Part shown: one piece after another, positions 18,426-26,470 of the stretch
Layout: each line of letters starts with the position of its first letter
Numbering within the stretch: position 1 is the stretch's first letter
Assembly (NCBI GenBank): GCA_049314555.1
Contig: JBMOEW010000007.1
Span: 31,018-95,017, forward strand
Source of the DNA: REEB509 sp049314555
Lineage (GTDB): Bacteria; Pseudomonadota; Alphaproteobacteria; Caulobacterales; Aquidulcibacteraceae
Length of the DNA: 64,000 nucleotides
Direction of reading: 5' to 3'
Notes under the pieces: model-generated
Told to the model about the DNA's origin: nothing
What the model saw: the letters and a program-made list of their open reading frames with translations, nothing else
Database searches by the model: none
Made by a program: the position numbers and the translations under genes

Positions 18426-19226
18426 TTAACCCGCGCGGACGGCGAACTCGATGCGGCGGTTGCGCGCGTCTGCTTCGGGACCGCCGCTGGTATCGATCGG
18501 GCGTTCCTCGCCGTAGCCGATGGCCGATAGCTGGCCAGCGGGGACGTTGCGCGACACCAGATACTCTTTCACCGCATCGGCACGGGCTTGGCTCAGCAGC
18601 AGATTGCGCCCGGCGCCTCCGGACAGATCGGTGTGGCCGCCGACCTCGATCTGGTGGGCCTGGCAGCGCAGCGCAACGCCAGACAGCGCGTCCAGCAGCT
18701 GGGCGCTTTCGCCTGTGATGCGGGCTGAAGCACGTTCAAAGCCTACAAAGCGCCCGGCGAGGGTTTCGATGAAGGCCTGCTGGCAGGCGGCGGCGGCGGG
18801 CAGGCGACCGAGGCGCGCGAAGGCCTCGCCCAGGCCCTGCTGACCGGCCACTTTGATGTTGTTGATCACCAGATCCACATCGGCGCTGGCTGCGGCGTCG
18901 TTGCGGATGGCGGTTTGAGCGGCGTTGAAGCCGCGCGTGGCTATCGTATCGGACGCCGCTTCGCCGCCGATGGTGGCGATGCGATCGGACACATCGAGTT
19001 CCAACCAGTCAAAGCCCTGCCCCTTGATGGTGTTATTCAGGGCGTCCACCCAAACCGGGCGCACCTCCTGCTGGGCAAGCCCTGCCCCATTGCCGCCCAG
19101 AGCGCCGGACGACAGCACGCCCGCCAGGGTTGCCCCACCGGCGGCCAAAATGCCCGCCACGGAAGCGATGATGATGATCACGTTGGTGACGTCGCGCCGA
19201 CGGCGACGCTTCTTTTCTTCGGACAC
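18426..19226 (-). CDS. OmpA-family protein with membrane anchor
   Basis: 266 residues. A basic stretch (KKRRRRR) and a single N-terminal membrane helix (VIIIIASVAGILAAGGAT) are followed by a BON-like segment (residues ~60-125) and a C-terminal OmpA domain. The latter has VGGHTDLSGG, NLLLSQARADAVKEYL and RNRRIEFAV, the peptidoglycan-binding signature. It probably tethers the envelope to peptidoglycan from the inner membrane. No partner gene is adjacent. Confidence 0.88.
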   Translation of the reverse strand: MSEEKKRRRRRDVTNVIIIIASVAGILAAGGATLAGVLSSGALGGNGAGLAQQEVRPVWVDALNNTIKGQGFDWLELDVSDRIATIGGEAASDTIATRGFNAAQTAIRNDAAASADVDLVINNIKVAGQQGLGEAFARLGRLPAAAACQQAFIETLAGRFVGFERASARITGESAQLLDALSGVALRCQAHQIEVGGHTDLSGGAGRNLLLSQARADAVKEYLVSRNVPAGQLSAIGYGEERPIDTSGGPEADARNRRIEFAVRAG

Positions 19227-19327
19227 GGATATCAGCCCCAGATTGCGCCAATCAAATCAAGCCGGCGGCTTCCTACGCGGTTCGCGCGCATCCGTCACCC
19301 CCTGTTGATGCGATCGTATGCGCGTCC

Positions 19328-20401
19328 CTATAGGCCGGCGCGGCGGGCGGCCTGCAAGGCCCCGTCCGCCAGCAGCGGCACGCGGGCGCCCATTTGCAGG
19401 GCGTGGGGGGATGAAGCGGTGCCGTCGCGGACGCGTCCGGCGATGCCTTGGCAGATCGCGGCCAGCCGGAACAGGTTGTAGGCGAAATACCAGTCCAGGT
19501 TTGGCAGGCTGGTACGGCCGGTTTTGGCGCAATAGACCTCCACCATCTCTTCAATCGAGGGGATGCCCAGGGCCTTCAAGTCAAGCCCCGCAAGCCCCGA
19601 ACGCCCGCCCTCCGGTGCCATTACCCAGTTCATCAGGAGGTAGGAGAAGTCTGCCAGCGGATTGCCAAGGGTGGACAGTTCCCAGTCCAGCACCGCCAGA
19701 ACGCGATTTTCGGTCGGGTGGAGGATCATGTTGTCCAGCCGATAATCGCCGTGGACGACGGTGGTTTTGTCGTCGTCAGGGACGGTGGCGGCCAGCCAAT
19801 CGATCAGGCGGTCCATGCTTTCGAGGCTTTGGGTTTGGCTGTCGCGGTATTGTTTGGTCCAGCGGTGGATCTGGCGGGCAAAATAGTTCCCCGGCTTGCC
19901 GAACTCCGCCAGGCCAATCGCTTCGTGGTCCTGGTTGTGGAGCTGAGCCAGGGTTTCGACCTGGGCGTTGTAAATCGCGGTGCGATCGGCTGGGGTGACG
20001 TCGGGGACGGCCCCGTCCCAGATGATGCGCCCCTCGACCATGTCCATCACGTAGAACACGGTGCCGAGGATGCTTTCGTCCTGGCAGAGGCCAAACGGGC
20101 GGGCGACGGGGAAGCCCGTGGGGTAAAGTGCGGCGATCACCCGATACTCGCGGTCCACCGCATGGGCGGACGCCAAGAGCTTGCCCGGCGGTTTGCGGCG
20201 TAGCACGTATTTGCGGGCCGGGGTGACCAGTTGATAGGTGGGGTTGGATTGGCCGCCCTTGAACTGGCGCACTTCCATGGGGCCTTCAAACCCTTCAACG
20301 TTGGCTTTGGCCCAAGCATAGAGCGCGGCCTCGTCGATGCGGTGCTTGTCTTCCACCGGCTTGGTGCCGGAGAATTGCTCCTGGGCAGTGGGCTCAGCCA
20401 T
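19328..20401 (-). CDS. APH-family phosphotransferase (ACAD10/11 kinase-like)
   Basis: 357 residues. Brenner motif VVHGDYRLDNMI and metal-binding VLDWELSTLGNPLAD are the kinase signatures, and QFKGGQSNPTY and YVLRRKPPG are the glycine loop and ATP lysine. This type resembles the kinase domain of human ACAD10/11, which phosphorylates 4-hydroxyacyl-CoA for degradation. In bacteria it usually accompanies acyl-CoA dehydrogenases, but none is adjacent here (one lies at 62290). The substrate is therefore inference. Confidence 0.88.
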   Translation of the reverse strand: MAEPTAQEQFSGTKPVEDKHRIDEAALYAWAKANVEGFEGPMEVRQFKGGQSNPTYQLVTPARKYVLRRKPPGKLLASAHAVDREYRVIAALYPTGFPVARPFGLCQDESILGTVFYVMDMVEGRIIWDGAVPDVTPADRTAIYNAQVETLAQLHNQDHEAIGLAEFGKPGNYFARQIHRWTKQYRDSQTQSLESMDRLIDWLAATVPDDDKTTVVHGDYRLDNMILHPTENRVLAVLDWELSTLGNPLADFSYLLMNWVMAPEGGRSGLAGLDLKALGIPSIEEMVEVYCAKTGRTSLPNLDWYFAYNLFRLAAICQGIAGRVRDGTASSPHALQMGARVPLLADGALQAARRAGL

Positions 20402-20504
20402 GGGGTTTCCTCGTCGGTTTTGCGGCGGTGGGCGTCTCGCCCGCCTGCCATCTTAGGTGGCAAAGTGCAGGCAAGTGCGCGTTTGGGCAAGCGGAGAGGC
20501 GGCC

Positions 20505-21125
20505 ATGATCACAGACGTTGAGGCGTTTTTTGAACACGGGTGCGGGCGCTGCCCCCGCTTTGCGACGCCTGATTGCTCTACACGGCAGTGGCTTGTGGGG
20601 CTGTTGGCGTTGCGCGATCTGTGCCAGGCCGCACGGTTAACGCAAACCGTCAAATGGGGCCACCCCTGCTATATGCACGCGGGACGCAACATCGTGATCA
20701 TGGGGGCTTTTCGAGACGATTTTCGCTTGAGTTTCATGCATGCGGCCTTGCTCAAGGACGGCGCTGGCGTGCTTCAAAAGCAAGGTCCGAACACGCGCAC
20801 GCCGGACATGATCCGCTTTACCGACAACGCCCAAGTGGCGGCGATGAGCGCCACGATCCTTGCCTACTTGAAGGAGGCGATGGGGTATGCCGAACTGGGC
20901 TTGAAGGCCCCGAAGGCCGATGACGAGCTGGAGTTGCCAGCAGAGCTGATTGACGCGTTAGACGACGACCAGGAGCTTGCGGAGGCTTTTCTAACGCTCA
21001 CGCCGGGCCGGCAGCGCAGCTACGTGATCGCGCTGAGCTCTGCGAAAACATCTGCCACGCGGCTGGCGCGGATTGCTAAATTTCGACCCAAGATCCTGGC
21101 CGGCAAAGGAGCGCTGGAGCGATGA
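20505..21125 (+). CDS. YdeI/OmpD-associated DUF1801-family protein
   Basis: 206 residues. The DUF1801 part is the KWGHPCYMHAGRNIVIMGAF region (residues ~55-75), and the C-terminal bacteriocin-protection/YdeI segment ends AFLTLTPGRQRSYV and ARIAKFRPKILAGKG. Members are small cytosolic proteins of unclear function, some linked to peptide resistance. The stop overlaps an ATG that opens a 43-codon frame (21122-21253). Confidence 0.85.
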   Translation: MITDVEAFFEHGCGRCPRFATPDCSTRQWLVGLLALRDLCQAARLTQTVKWGHPCYMHAGRNIVIMGAFRDDFRLSFMHAALLKDGAGVLQKQGPNTRTPDMIRFTDNAQVAAMSATILAYLKEAMGYAELGLKAPKADDELELPAELIDALDDDQELAEAFLTLTPGRQRSYVIALSSAKTSATRLARIAKFRPKILAGKGALER

Positions 21126-21253
21126 TTGAGCGGCGTTGGGCGGACGTCTGGAAAAGTGCCCAAAAGCTGCGACCTCTCGGCCGTCTCCCACAGGTGTTAG
21201 CGCCAACGGGAGACGAGCACTATTGGCTTGCGTTTGATGCATGGGCTCCTTAG
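21122..21253 (+). CDS. Possible 43-residue peptide
   Basis: An ATG overlaps the stop of the YdeI-like gene (ATGA) and is open for 43 codons: MIERRWADVWKSAQKLRPLG, then a tail ending YWLAFDAWAP. The overlap suggests translational coupling. The peptide is Trp-rich and amphipathic. I recognise no family. It could simply be a chance frame. Confidence 0.3.
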   Translation: MIERRWADVWKSAQKLRPLGRLPQVLAPTGDEHYWLAFDAWAP

Positions 21254-21283
21254 CGTGTTAACTCTTGTTAAATGGGGGGTGTC

Positions 21284-21823
21284 ATGTCCATTCAACGCGT
21301 GTGCGTTTCCGCGGCGGTGTTTGCCTCCTGTTTGACCATCGCGGGCTGCACGCCTGCCGCCCCGCCCGCCGCTCCGCCTGCGGCAGCCAGTGTTGAGGCC
21401 CCCGCGCGGTTCGTTGAAGGCGAAGGCGAGCCCCAAGCCTTTAACCCACTCGCAAGCGACGATCCGGCCATCGCCGCGTTTGGCGTGGTCAAGTTTGACG
21501 ACCTGCCCGACCTGTCGGCCATCAGCGCGGTGCGGATGTTTGGCGTGGGCGGCAGCGATCCAGCGATGAACGGCCTTAAGGTCTATCTGGCATTCGTCTC
21601 GCCGCATGACCAGCGCGCTTTTCTGCTGGGTAACTTCCGCGACTATCGGGTGATCGCAGCGTCGCCCGGACGCATCGATTTGGAATATGATGAGGACGTT
21701 ATGGTGGGCGATGAGGCCTCGAGCCGCACACAACGCGCGATCGTCACCTGGACGGAGACGCCGCAAGAACCCTCCCCCAACCCGGAATATCCCGCATCGG
21801 TAACGTTGAGCCCGGCGCAGTAA
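21284..21823 (+). CDS. Hypothetical lipoprotein
   Basis: 179 residues with a lipoprotein signal (VFASCLTIAGC, lipobox IAGC), then a Pro/Ala-rich linker (TPAAPPAAPPAAPPA) and a globular region with several acidic stretches (IDLEYDEDVMVGDEA). No family recognised. An in-frame ATG at 21272 adds four residues; 21284 gives the better signal peptide. Confidence 0.7.
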   Translation: MSIQRVCVSAAVFASCLTIAGCTPAAPPAAPPAAASVEAPARFVEGEGEPQAFNPLASDDPAIAAFGVVKFDDLPDLSAISAVRMFGVGGSDPAMNGLKVYLAFVSPHDQRAFLLGNFRDYRVIAASPGRIDLEYDEDVMVGDEASSRTQRAIVTWTETPQEPSPNPEYPASVTLSPAQ

Positions 21824-22046
21824 AGGTTTGGGTTTGCGGCGGGCGCTGCGCGGATTGCGCCCCTTGAGTTGGCTCGTGTTGGCGCGGCGGGCCAGCTTCC
21901 ACTGGTGTTGCGTGGGGCGCTGCGCTTGATGGAGGGGGCGGGGCAAAAGACCCCTTTAGTTGGCCGGGATGACGCGGCAGGACAGAGGCGGCTTTCTGGC
22001 TCTCTTGGACAATTGCCCGAGCCTGTCGCTATGGATCTGTCGGCCT

Positions 22047-22724
22047 ATGACTTACACACCATCGACTATTCTTCACCCAGGCATGGTCGCGTTCCCCGAA
22101 GCGGAATCAGTTTTCTCTGGAGACGTCGCAGCTCACCGAGCGGTGCTCCAGCCACTGTTGTCGCTTGAAGCAAGCACTATTGATCCAGATTGGAGTGGCA
22201 GACTGCATTTCGTGACACCGCTGGAGCCGTACGACGGACTATTGGGAGAAAACACACCAAGTTTTCATTCTGGGTACTGCACAACGAACTGGATCGGCTT
22301 CCGCGTGCGTGGGTCCAAATACGAGTTCTTGGGTGATTTTCGATATTTTGAAATTAATGCCGCTCCATCAGATTTTATTCGATCCGATTATGAGGAGAAA
22401 GAGAAAAGCTATTTTGAAAGTGCCCGGCGCTTTCATGATGATCAGCGCCTCGGCTCTCCAATAAATCGGCCAATTTCAGTTGAATGGTTCGATGAATTGG
22501 GCGGCGACGCTTATGCAGGCAATTGGACAGCCTTCGGTTTGCCCGTGGAGTTCTCCGAAGTTGAAAATGAACGCAAGGCCCATCCACTGACTCAGGATGG
22601 CCGACGCTTCCGCTATGTGGGCTGTCTGGCAGGGTATAATTACAGGAAGAATTGCGCTGACCGTGTACTTCTCTTTTTCGATCCACAAGAACACGTGGCA
22701 GTCATAACATTTGACTGGACCTGA
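22047..22724 (+). CDS. Hypothetical protein, AT-richer than its neighbours
   Basis: 225 residues beginning MTYTPSTILHPGMVAFPEAE and ending VLLFFDPQEHVAVITFDWT. It is rich in aromatic and acidic residues (WFDELGGDAYAGNW; FLGDFRYFEI) with no signal peptide or membrane segment. The coding sequence is visibly lower in G+C than its surroundings, with runs such as gattttattcgatccgat, which suggests acquisition by transfer. I do not recognise the family. The shape of the protein resembles small cytosolic immunity-type proteins, but no toxin gene is adjacent. Two earlier in-frame starts (from 21960) are less likely because that part is poorly coding-like. Confidence 0.65.
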   Translation: MTYTPSTILHPGMVAFPEAESVFSGDVAAHRAVLQPLLSLEASTIDPDWSGRLHFVTPLEPYDGLLGENTPSFHSGYCTTNWIGFRVRGSKYEFLGDFRYFEINAAPSDFIRSDYEEKEKSYFESARRFHDDQRLGSPINRPISVEWFDELGGDAYAGNWTAFGLPVEFSEVENERKAHPLTQDGRRFRYVGCLAGYNYRKNCADRVLLFFDPQEHVAVITFDWT

Positions 22725-23440
22725 GTGATTTGAACTTCTCTTTGCGTCGATACATTATCTTATCTCGAGTCGGCCGTGTATTGCAGACTGTCACTATGGA
22801 GTAGCCTGAACTCGGAGGCGAAAGGCGTTAACCTGACTGTTGCTGGCCAGTCTTGTCCAGCGACATTGCGCCAGATCGGCCGAGAACGCGGATGTCGAGA
22901 ATGAGGCCAAACATCTGCCGATCGGCGAAGGTGCCCGCCCCGGGCAAATGCCCGCAGTTCCTGCCAGGGCCAAAGCAGACCGCCAAATTGCCACTTTCGG
23001 CGGCGAGGTGCCCCGCCCCCATTCCATCCCCCCGCCCCTAAACTTATCCTCCCCCTGACAATCCGGGATAGGCTCACCTCATCTGCACCGATATCGGGGA
23101 TGAAGCGCTCTCCCTTCAAGGTGTGGAGTGGTTTGGTGGAACACTTGCGGGCGAAGCGGTCCGTGGGCGGAACACCTCGAGGGTAAGCCCCCGTGCGACA
23201 AGGGGTCGTTGAAGGGTCTGCCGCAACGCGCGCCAGGCAGGCAAACCACGCGGCGGTGGTTGGGGTGGTCGAACCCGCAAACATCCGGATACAAACTAAA
23301 CGGCACCGCCGGACCAGCCCGGCCACCGCCGCTCCCCGATTTCCTCCCCACGGTGCCAGCCAATGCGGCTGTTGGTGCGTGCCTATTAATTGGTCACGTT
23401 TTCTTGCGACCAACCGTTTCCCCCTTGGTCGGAAAACGCC
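22725..23440. other. About 700 bp without a convincing gene
   Basis: The stretch lies between two convergent genes. Open frames exist on both strands (longest 217 codons, minus, 22760-23413), but all are rich in Arg, Pro, Trp and Cys, overlap each other and lack ribosome-binding sites. A short hairpin CGGGC-AAAT-GCCCG lies at 22941-22954. It could be remnant DNA of the transferred segment to its left, a dispersed repeat or a structured RNA. Confidence 0.5.
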
Positions 23441-23752
23441 TCACCCAATCTGGCGATAGAGCACGTCGTTGAAGGTCAACGGATCAAACAGGTGTTCGTC
23501 GCGGGCGCGCTGGAGTTTGGCCAGATAGGCCGGATCAGACACTGCGCGCACCAACAGCGCCTCCGCGTCGGACATGCTGTCCACCACGATGTGGAACATG
23601 AACTGGCCCATCGGACCGCCGATGCCGGCATGCGCGGTGGCGGATTTCACCTCTGGGTAAGCGCGCACGTGGGCAATGATTTCACCGGCCAACATCATGG
23701 CCTTGGCGAGGTCTCCGGTGATGCGTCCGGTTCTTACAAGACTGATGGTCAT
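23441..23752 (-). CDS. Small hypothetical protein, possible dimeric alpha/beta-barrel fold
   Basis: 103 residues, MTISLVRTGRITGDLAKAMM at the start and DPLTFNDVLYRQIG at the end. The FHIVVDSMSDAEALLVRAV segment resembles the strand-helix of ferredoxin-like dimeric barrels (NIPSNAP/ABM class). Function unknown. It lies 33 bp from purD in the same direction and upstream of no other gene, so it may follow purD in one transcript. Confidence 0.65.
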   Translation of the reverse strand: MTISLVRTGRITGDLAKAMMLAGEIIAHVRAYPEVKSATAHAGIGGPMGQFMFHIVVDSMSDAEALLVRAVSDPAYLAKLQRARDEHLFDPLTFNDVLYRQIG

Positions 23753-23785
23753 GGGGTTCTCCGCGTCCGCGAGGAAAGAAGCTTA

Positions 23786-25069
23786 TCACCCGCGCGGATG
23801 AAGCGCACGGGCCGCGATGTCGCTGCGGAAAAAACCGCCCGGCCAGTCGATCAAATGGGCGGCGCGGTAGGCCCGATCGACCGCCTCGCGCAGGGTGGGC
23901 GCGCTCGCGGAGACGTTCAAAACGCGGCCGCCGGTGGCGCGCAGGTAATTGTCTTCGTCCAGGCGCGTGCCGGCGTGGAAGATCTCCACCCCTGGCACCT
24001 CGGCCGCTTCGGCAACGCCGCGCACGATGGAGCCGGTCAAGGGCATTTCCGGGTAGCCTTGCGCGGCCAGCACGATGCACACGGCGGGGTCGTTTTTCGC
24101 GGTCAGGGCTGGGGCGTCTTTTAGGGTGCCAACGGCTGCGGCCAGCAAGGTGGCGGCCAGGTCGCCCTCGATGCGGCGCATCAGGGTTTGGGTTTCGGGG
24201 TCGCCAAAGCGGCAGTTGTATTCGATCAGCTTTGGGCCATCGGCGCTGACCATCAGGCCGGCAAACAGAACGCCCACAAACGGGGCACCTTCCGCCGCCA
24301 TCCCAGCCATCGTGGGCAGAATAATCTGCTCCATGGTTTGGGTGTGGACTTCGCTGGTGAATACGGAGGCTGGCGAATACGCCCCCATGCCGCCGGTGTT
24401 GGGACCTTTGTCGCCGTCGTAGGCGCGCTTGTGATCTTGGGCGGCAAACAGGGGCATCGCCGTTTGGCCGTCGCACAGGGCAAAGAAGCTTGCCTCTTCG
24501 CCGGGGAGGAAGTCTTCGATGATGATCGTCTCGCCGGCGGAGCCGAACTTCTTGTGGAAGAGCGCCTCATCGATGGCGGCGTCGGCTTCGCCAAGGGTGG
24601 CGGCGATCACCACGCCTTTGCCGGCTGCGAGGCCGTCGGCCTTGATGACGTACGGGCCGTTGCGTGAGCCAAGATAGGCTTTGGCGTGGAGGGCGTCTGT
24701 GAAGATCTTATACTCTGCCGTTGGGATCGCGTGGCGGGCGCAGAAGTCTTTGGTGAAGGCCTTGGAGCTTTCGAGTTGGGCAGCTTTCGCGCTGGGGCCA
24801 AAGCAGGCAATGCCCACCGCTGCCAGTTTGTCGGCAAGACCCGCGGCGAGCGGCGCTTCTGGCCCCACCACCACCAGGTCGGCGCGCTCTTGTACCGCAA
24901 GGGCTGCCAACCCGGCCACATCGTCCAGCCGCGCCGGCACGCAGCGCGCAAGGCTTGCCATGCCCGGATTACCCGGCGCGCAGACAAGCTCGCTGAGCGA
25001 AGGGCTTTGGGTGAGTTTCCAGGCAAGGGCATGCTCGCGCCCGCCGCTGCCGATGAGAAGAATCTTCAT
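23786..25069 (-). CDS. purD: Phosphoribosylamine-glycine ligase PurD
   Basis: 427 residues. GARS of de novo purine synthesis, joining glycine to phosphoribosylamine with ATP. The opening MKILLIGSGGREHALAWKL, the ATP-grasp segment PYVIKADGLAAGKGVVIA, DHKRAYDGDKGPNTGGMGAY and LIEYNCRFGDPETQ are all diagnostic. The frame continues upstream, but the ATG at 25069 matches the family N-terminus exactly. It is divergent from the secreted protein at 25166. Confidence 0.97.
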   Translation of the reverse strand: MKILLIGSGGREHALAWKLTQSPSLSELVCAPGNPGMASLARCVPARLDDVAGLAALAVQERADLVVVGPEAPLAAGLADKLAAVGIACFGPSAKAAQLESSKAFTKDFCARHAIPTAEYKIFTDALHAKAYLGSRNGPYVIKADGLAAGKGVVIAATLGEADAAIDEALFHKKFGSAGETIIIEDFLPGEEASFFALCDGQTAMPLFAAQDHKRAYDGDKGPNTGGMGAYSPASVFTSEVHTQTMEQIILPTMAGMAAEGAPFVGVLFAGLMVSADGPKLIEYNCRFGDPETQTLMRRIEGDLAATLLAAAVGTLKDAPALTAKNDPAVCIVLAAQGYPEMPLTGSIVRGVAEAAEVPGVEIFHAGTRLDEDNYLRATGGRVLNVSASAPTLREAVDRAYRAAHLIDWPGGFFRSDIAARALHPRG

Positions 25070-25165
25070 CGCCCTTCCTTGGCGCGAACAGGCTCTGGCG
25101 GCAAGCAATGGATTGCTGCGCGCAATCATGTTATTCGCCGCGGAGTTCATCGGGCAGGGGGACAC

Positions 25166-25978
25166 ATGCTCAGGCTCAAGTTGCAGGCTGCGTTGGTTGC
25201 AGGCCTTATCGCGTTTGCGCTTGGTCCGGCCGCTGCTTCCACACCGAGACCGTTGGATTACTGTGGGGTGCCGCCCTCACCCTTGGCGCCGCCGATGGGC
25301 CGCAGTTCCATTGCGTTAAACGCCGCGATCGAGATTTTGGACGCAGACCTCGCGATCGGCGCGCCGGTCCGCGTCGCCATGAATGCATCAATCGCGACGA
25401 TCACGTGGCGGCGTGCAGCGGGGCGCGTTGTGGAAACGCCTACGGGGGCGTTGTCGCTCGCGCCCATGGTGGTGACGCGGCGCGGCGAACCGGCCTGGTT
25501 CATTGCGGTCTACTGCGCCGCCGCCGATCCCAGCCTATGGTTTACCGCCGCGGACCTGCAAACCGTCAACGCCAACGGGGTCTGCCTCTATCAGCCGACT
25601 AATCGAGACATGCTCCGCGCATTCGCAGCTCATGTGACGACCCACGGACGGACGGGCAATGCTTCGGACTGGGTCAGTTCAGACATCCCAGCGTCCTTGG
25701 AGAAAACGCCGGCTGGAGACCCTCAAGAGGGCGCGCTGATCGTTCGGCCGAGCACGTTCGGCGGTCTTTTCCGCTATGCGGAGGCGACGCTGACGCTAAG
25801 CTACGAGATCGCTGAGACGGCGCATCGCATTGAAGTCGCCCAGCCGCTGCGGATCGGCACCGATCGGCTGGTGGTTCGCGATGTGGCGGCCGATGGCGCT
25901 GTGACCTTCGAGCGCATGCCCGAGGAGGCCTGGAGGGCTTTCCGCGCCACGCAGTGCGCGATCGCGTTTCCTCAATAG
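25166..25978 (+). CDS. Secreted hypothetical protein
   Basis: 270 residues with a signal peptide (LKLQAALVAGLIAFALG, cleavage near AAAS). The mature part has four cysteines and alternating hydrophobic strands such as ATLTLSYEIAETAHRIEVA, suggesting a beta-rich periplasmic protein. No family recognised. The gene overlaps nothing and is divergent from purD. Confidence 0.65.
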   Translation: MLRLKLQAALVAGLIAFALGPAAASTPRPLDYCGVPPSPLAPPMGRSSIALNAAIEILDADLAIGAPVRVAMNASIATITWRRAAGRVVETPTGALSLAPMVVTRRGEPAWFIAVYCAAADPSLWFTAADLQTVNANGVCLYQPTNRDMLRAFAAHVTTHGRTGNASDWVSSDIPASLEKTPAGDPQEGALIVRPSTFGGLFRYAEATLTLSYEIAETAHRIEVAQPLRIGTDRLVVRDVAADGAVTFERMPEEAWRAFRATQCAIAFPQ

Positions 25979-25990
25979 CCGGTGCCCGCC

Positions 25991-26338
25991 CTAGCCCTCC
26001 GCGCGCCACTGTGCTGCGGCCTCTAGCGCCTGGGCGGCGTACATAACACTGGGCCCTGCCCCCATATACACCGCCATGCCCATGGTCTCGGCGATTTCGG
26101 CGTCGGACGCGCCCTGCTTGACGGCGGCCTTGGCGTGATAGGTGATGCAGGCATCGCAGCGCACAGCCACCGAAATGGCCAGCGCGATCAGCTCTTTGGT
26201 TTTGGTGTCCAACGCTTCGGTTTTGAGGGCCGCTTGGGCCATTTGGGAAAAACCCTTCATCACGTCGGGCTGGGCGGTGCGGAGGCTCGCTACGAGAGGG
26301 TTCAGCTCAGACGCCATTTCGGGCCAGTTCTTGTGCAT
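25991..26338 (-). CDS. Carboxymuconolactone decarboxylase/AhpD-like protein
   Basis: 115 residues. The CMD signature is KELIALAISVAVRCDACITY followed by HAKAAVKQGAS; the CxxC (CDAC) plus the following His are the peroxidase-active elements of AhpD-like members. It probably acts as a small thiol peroxidase or reductant carrier. Convergent with the secreted protein ending at 25978. Confidence 0.92.
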   Translation of the reverse strand: MHKNWPEMASELNPLVASLRTAQPDVMKGFSQMAQAALKTEALDTKTKELIALAISVAVRCDACITYHAKAAVKQGASDAEIAETMGMAVYMGAGPSVMYAAQALEAAAQWRAEG

Positions 26339-26470
26339 GGGGGCTCTCCGGTTTTTCCTGCCTTGAACATAAGCCTAACGGCGCTCGCGGCCATGGCGGC
26401 GGCATCCCTCGCTGCTGTTTGGGCACGGCCTTATTCGGCAGCGACGGTTTAGCGTTATATACTCTTGGCC

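Noticed and set aside
22760..23413. 217-codon minus-strand frame in the gap
   Set aside because: Arg/Trp/Cys-rich, no ribosome-binding site, overlaps frames on the other strand; not listed as a gene, but the region is flagged.
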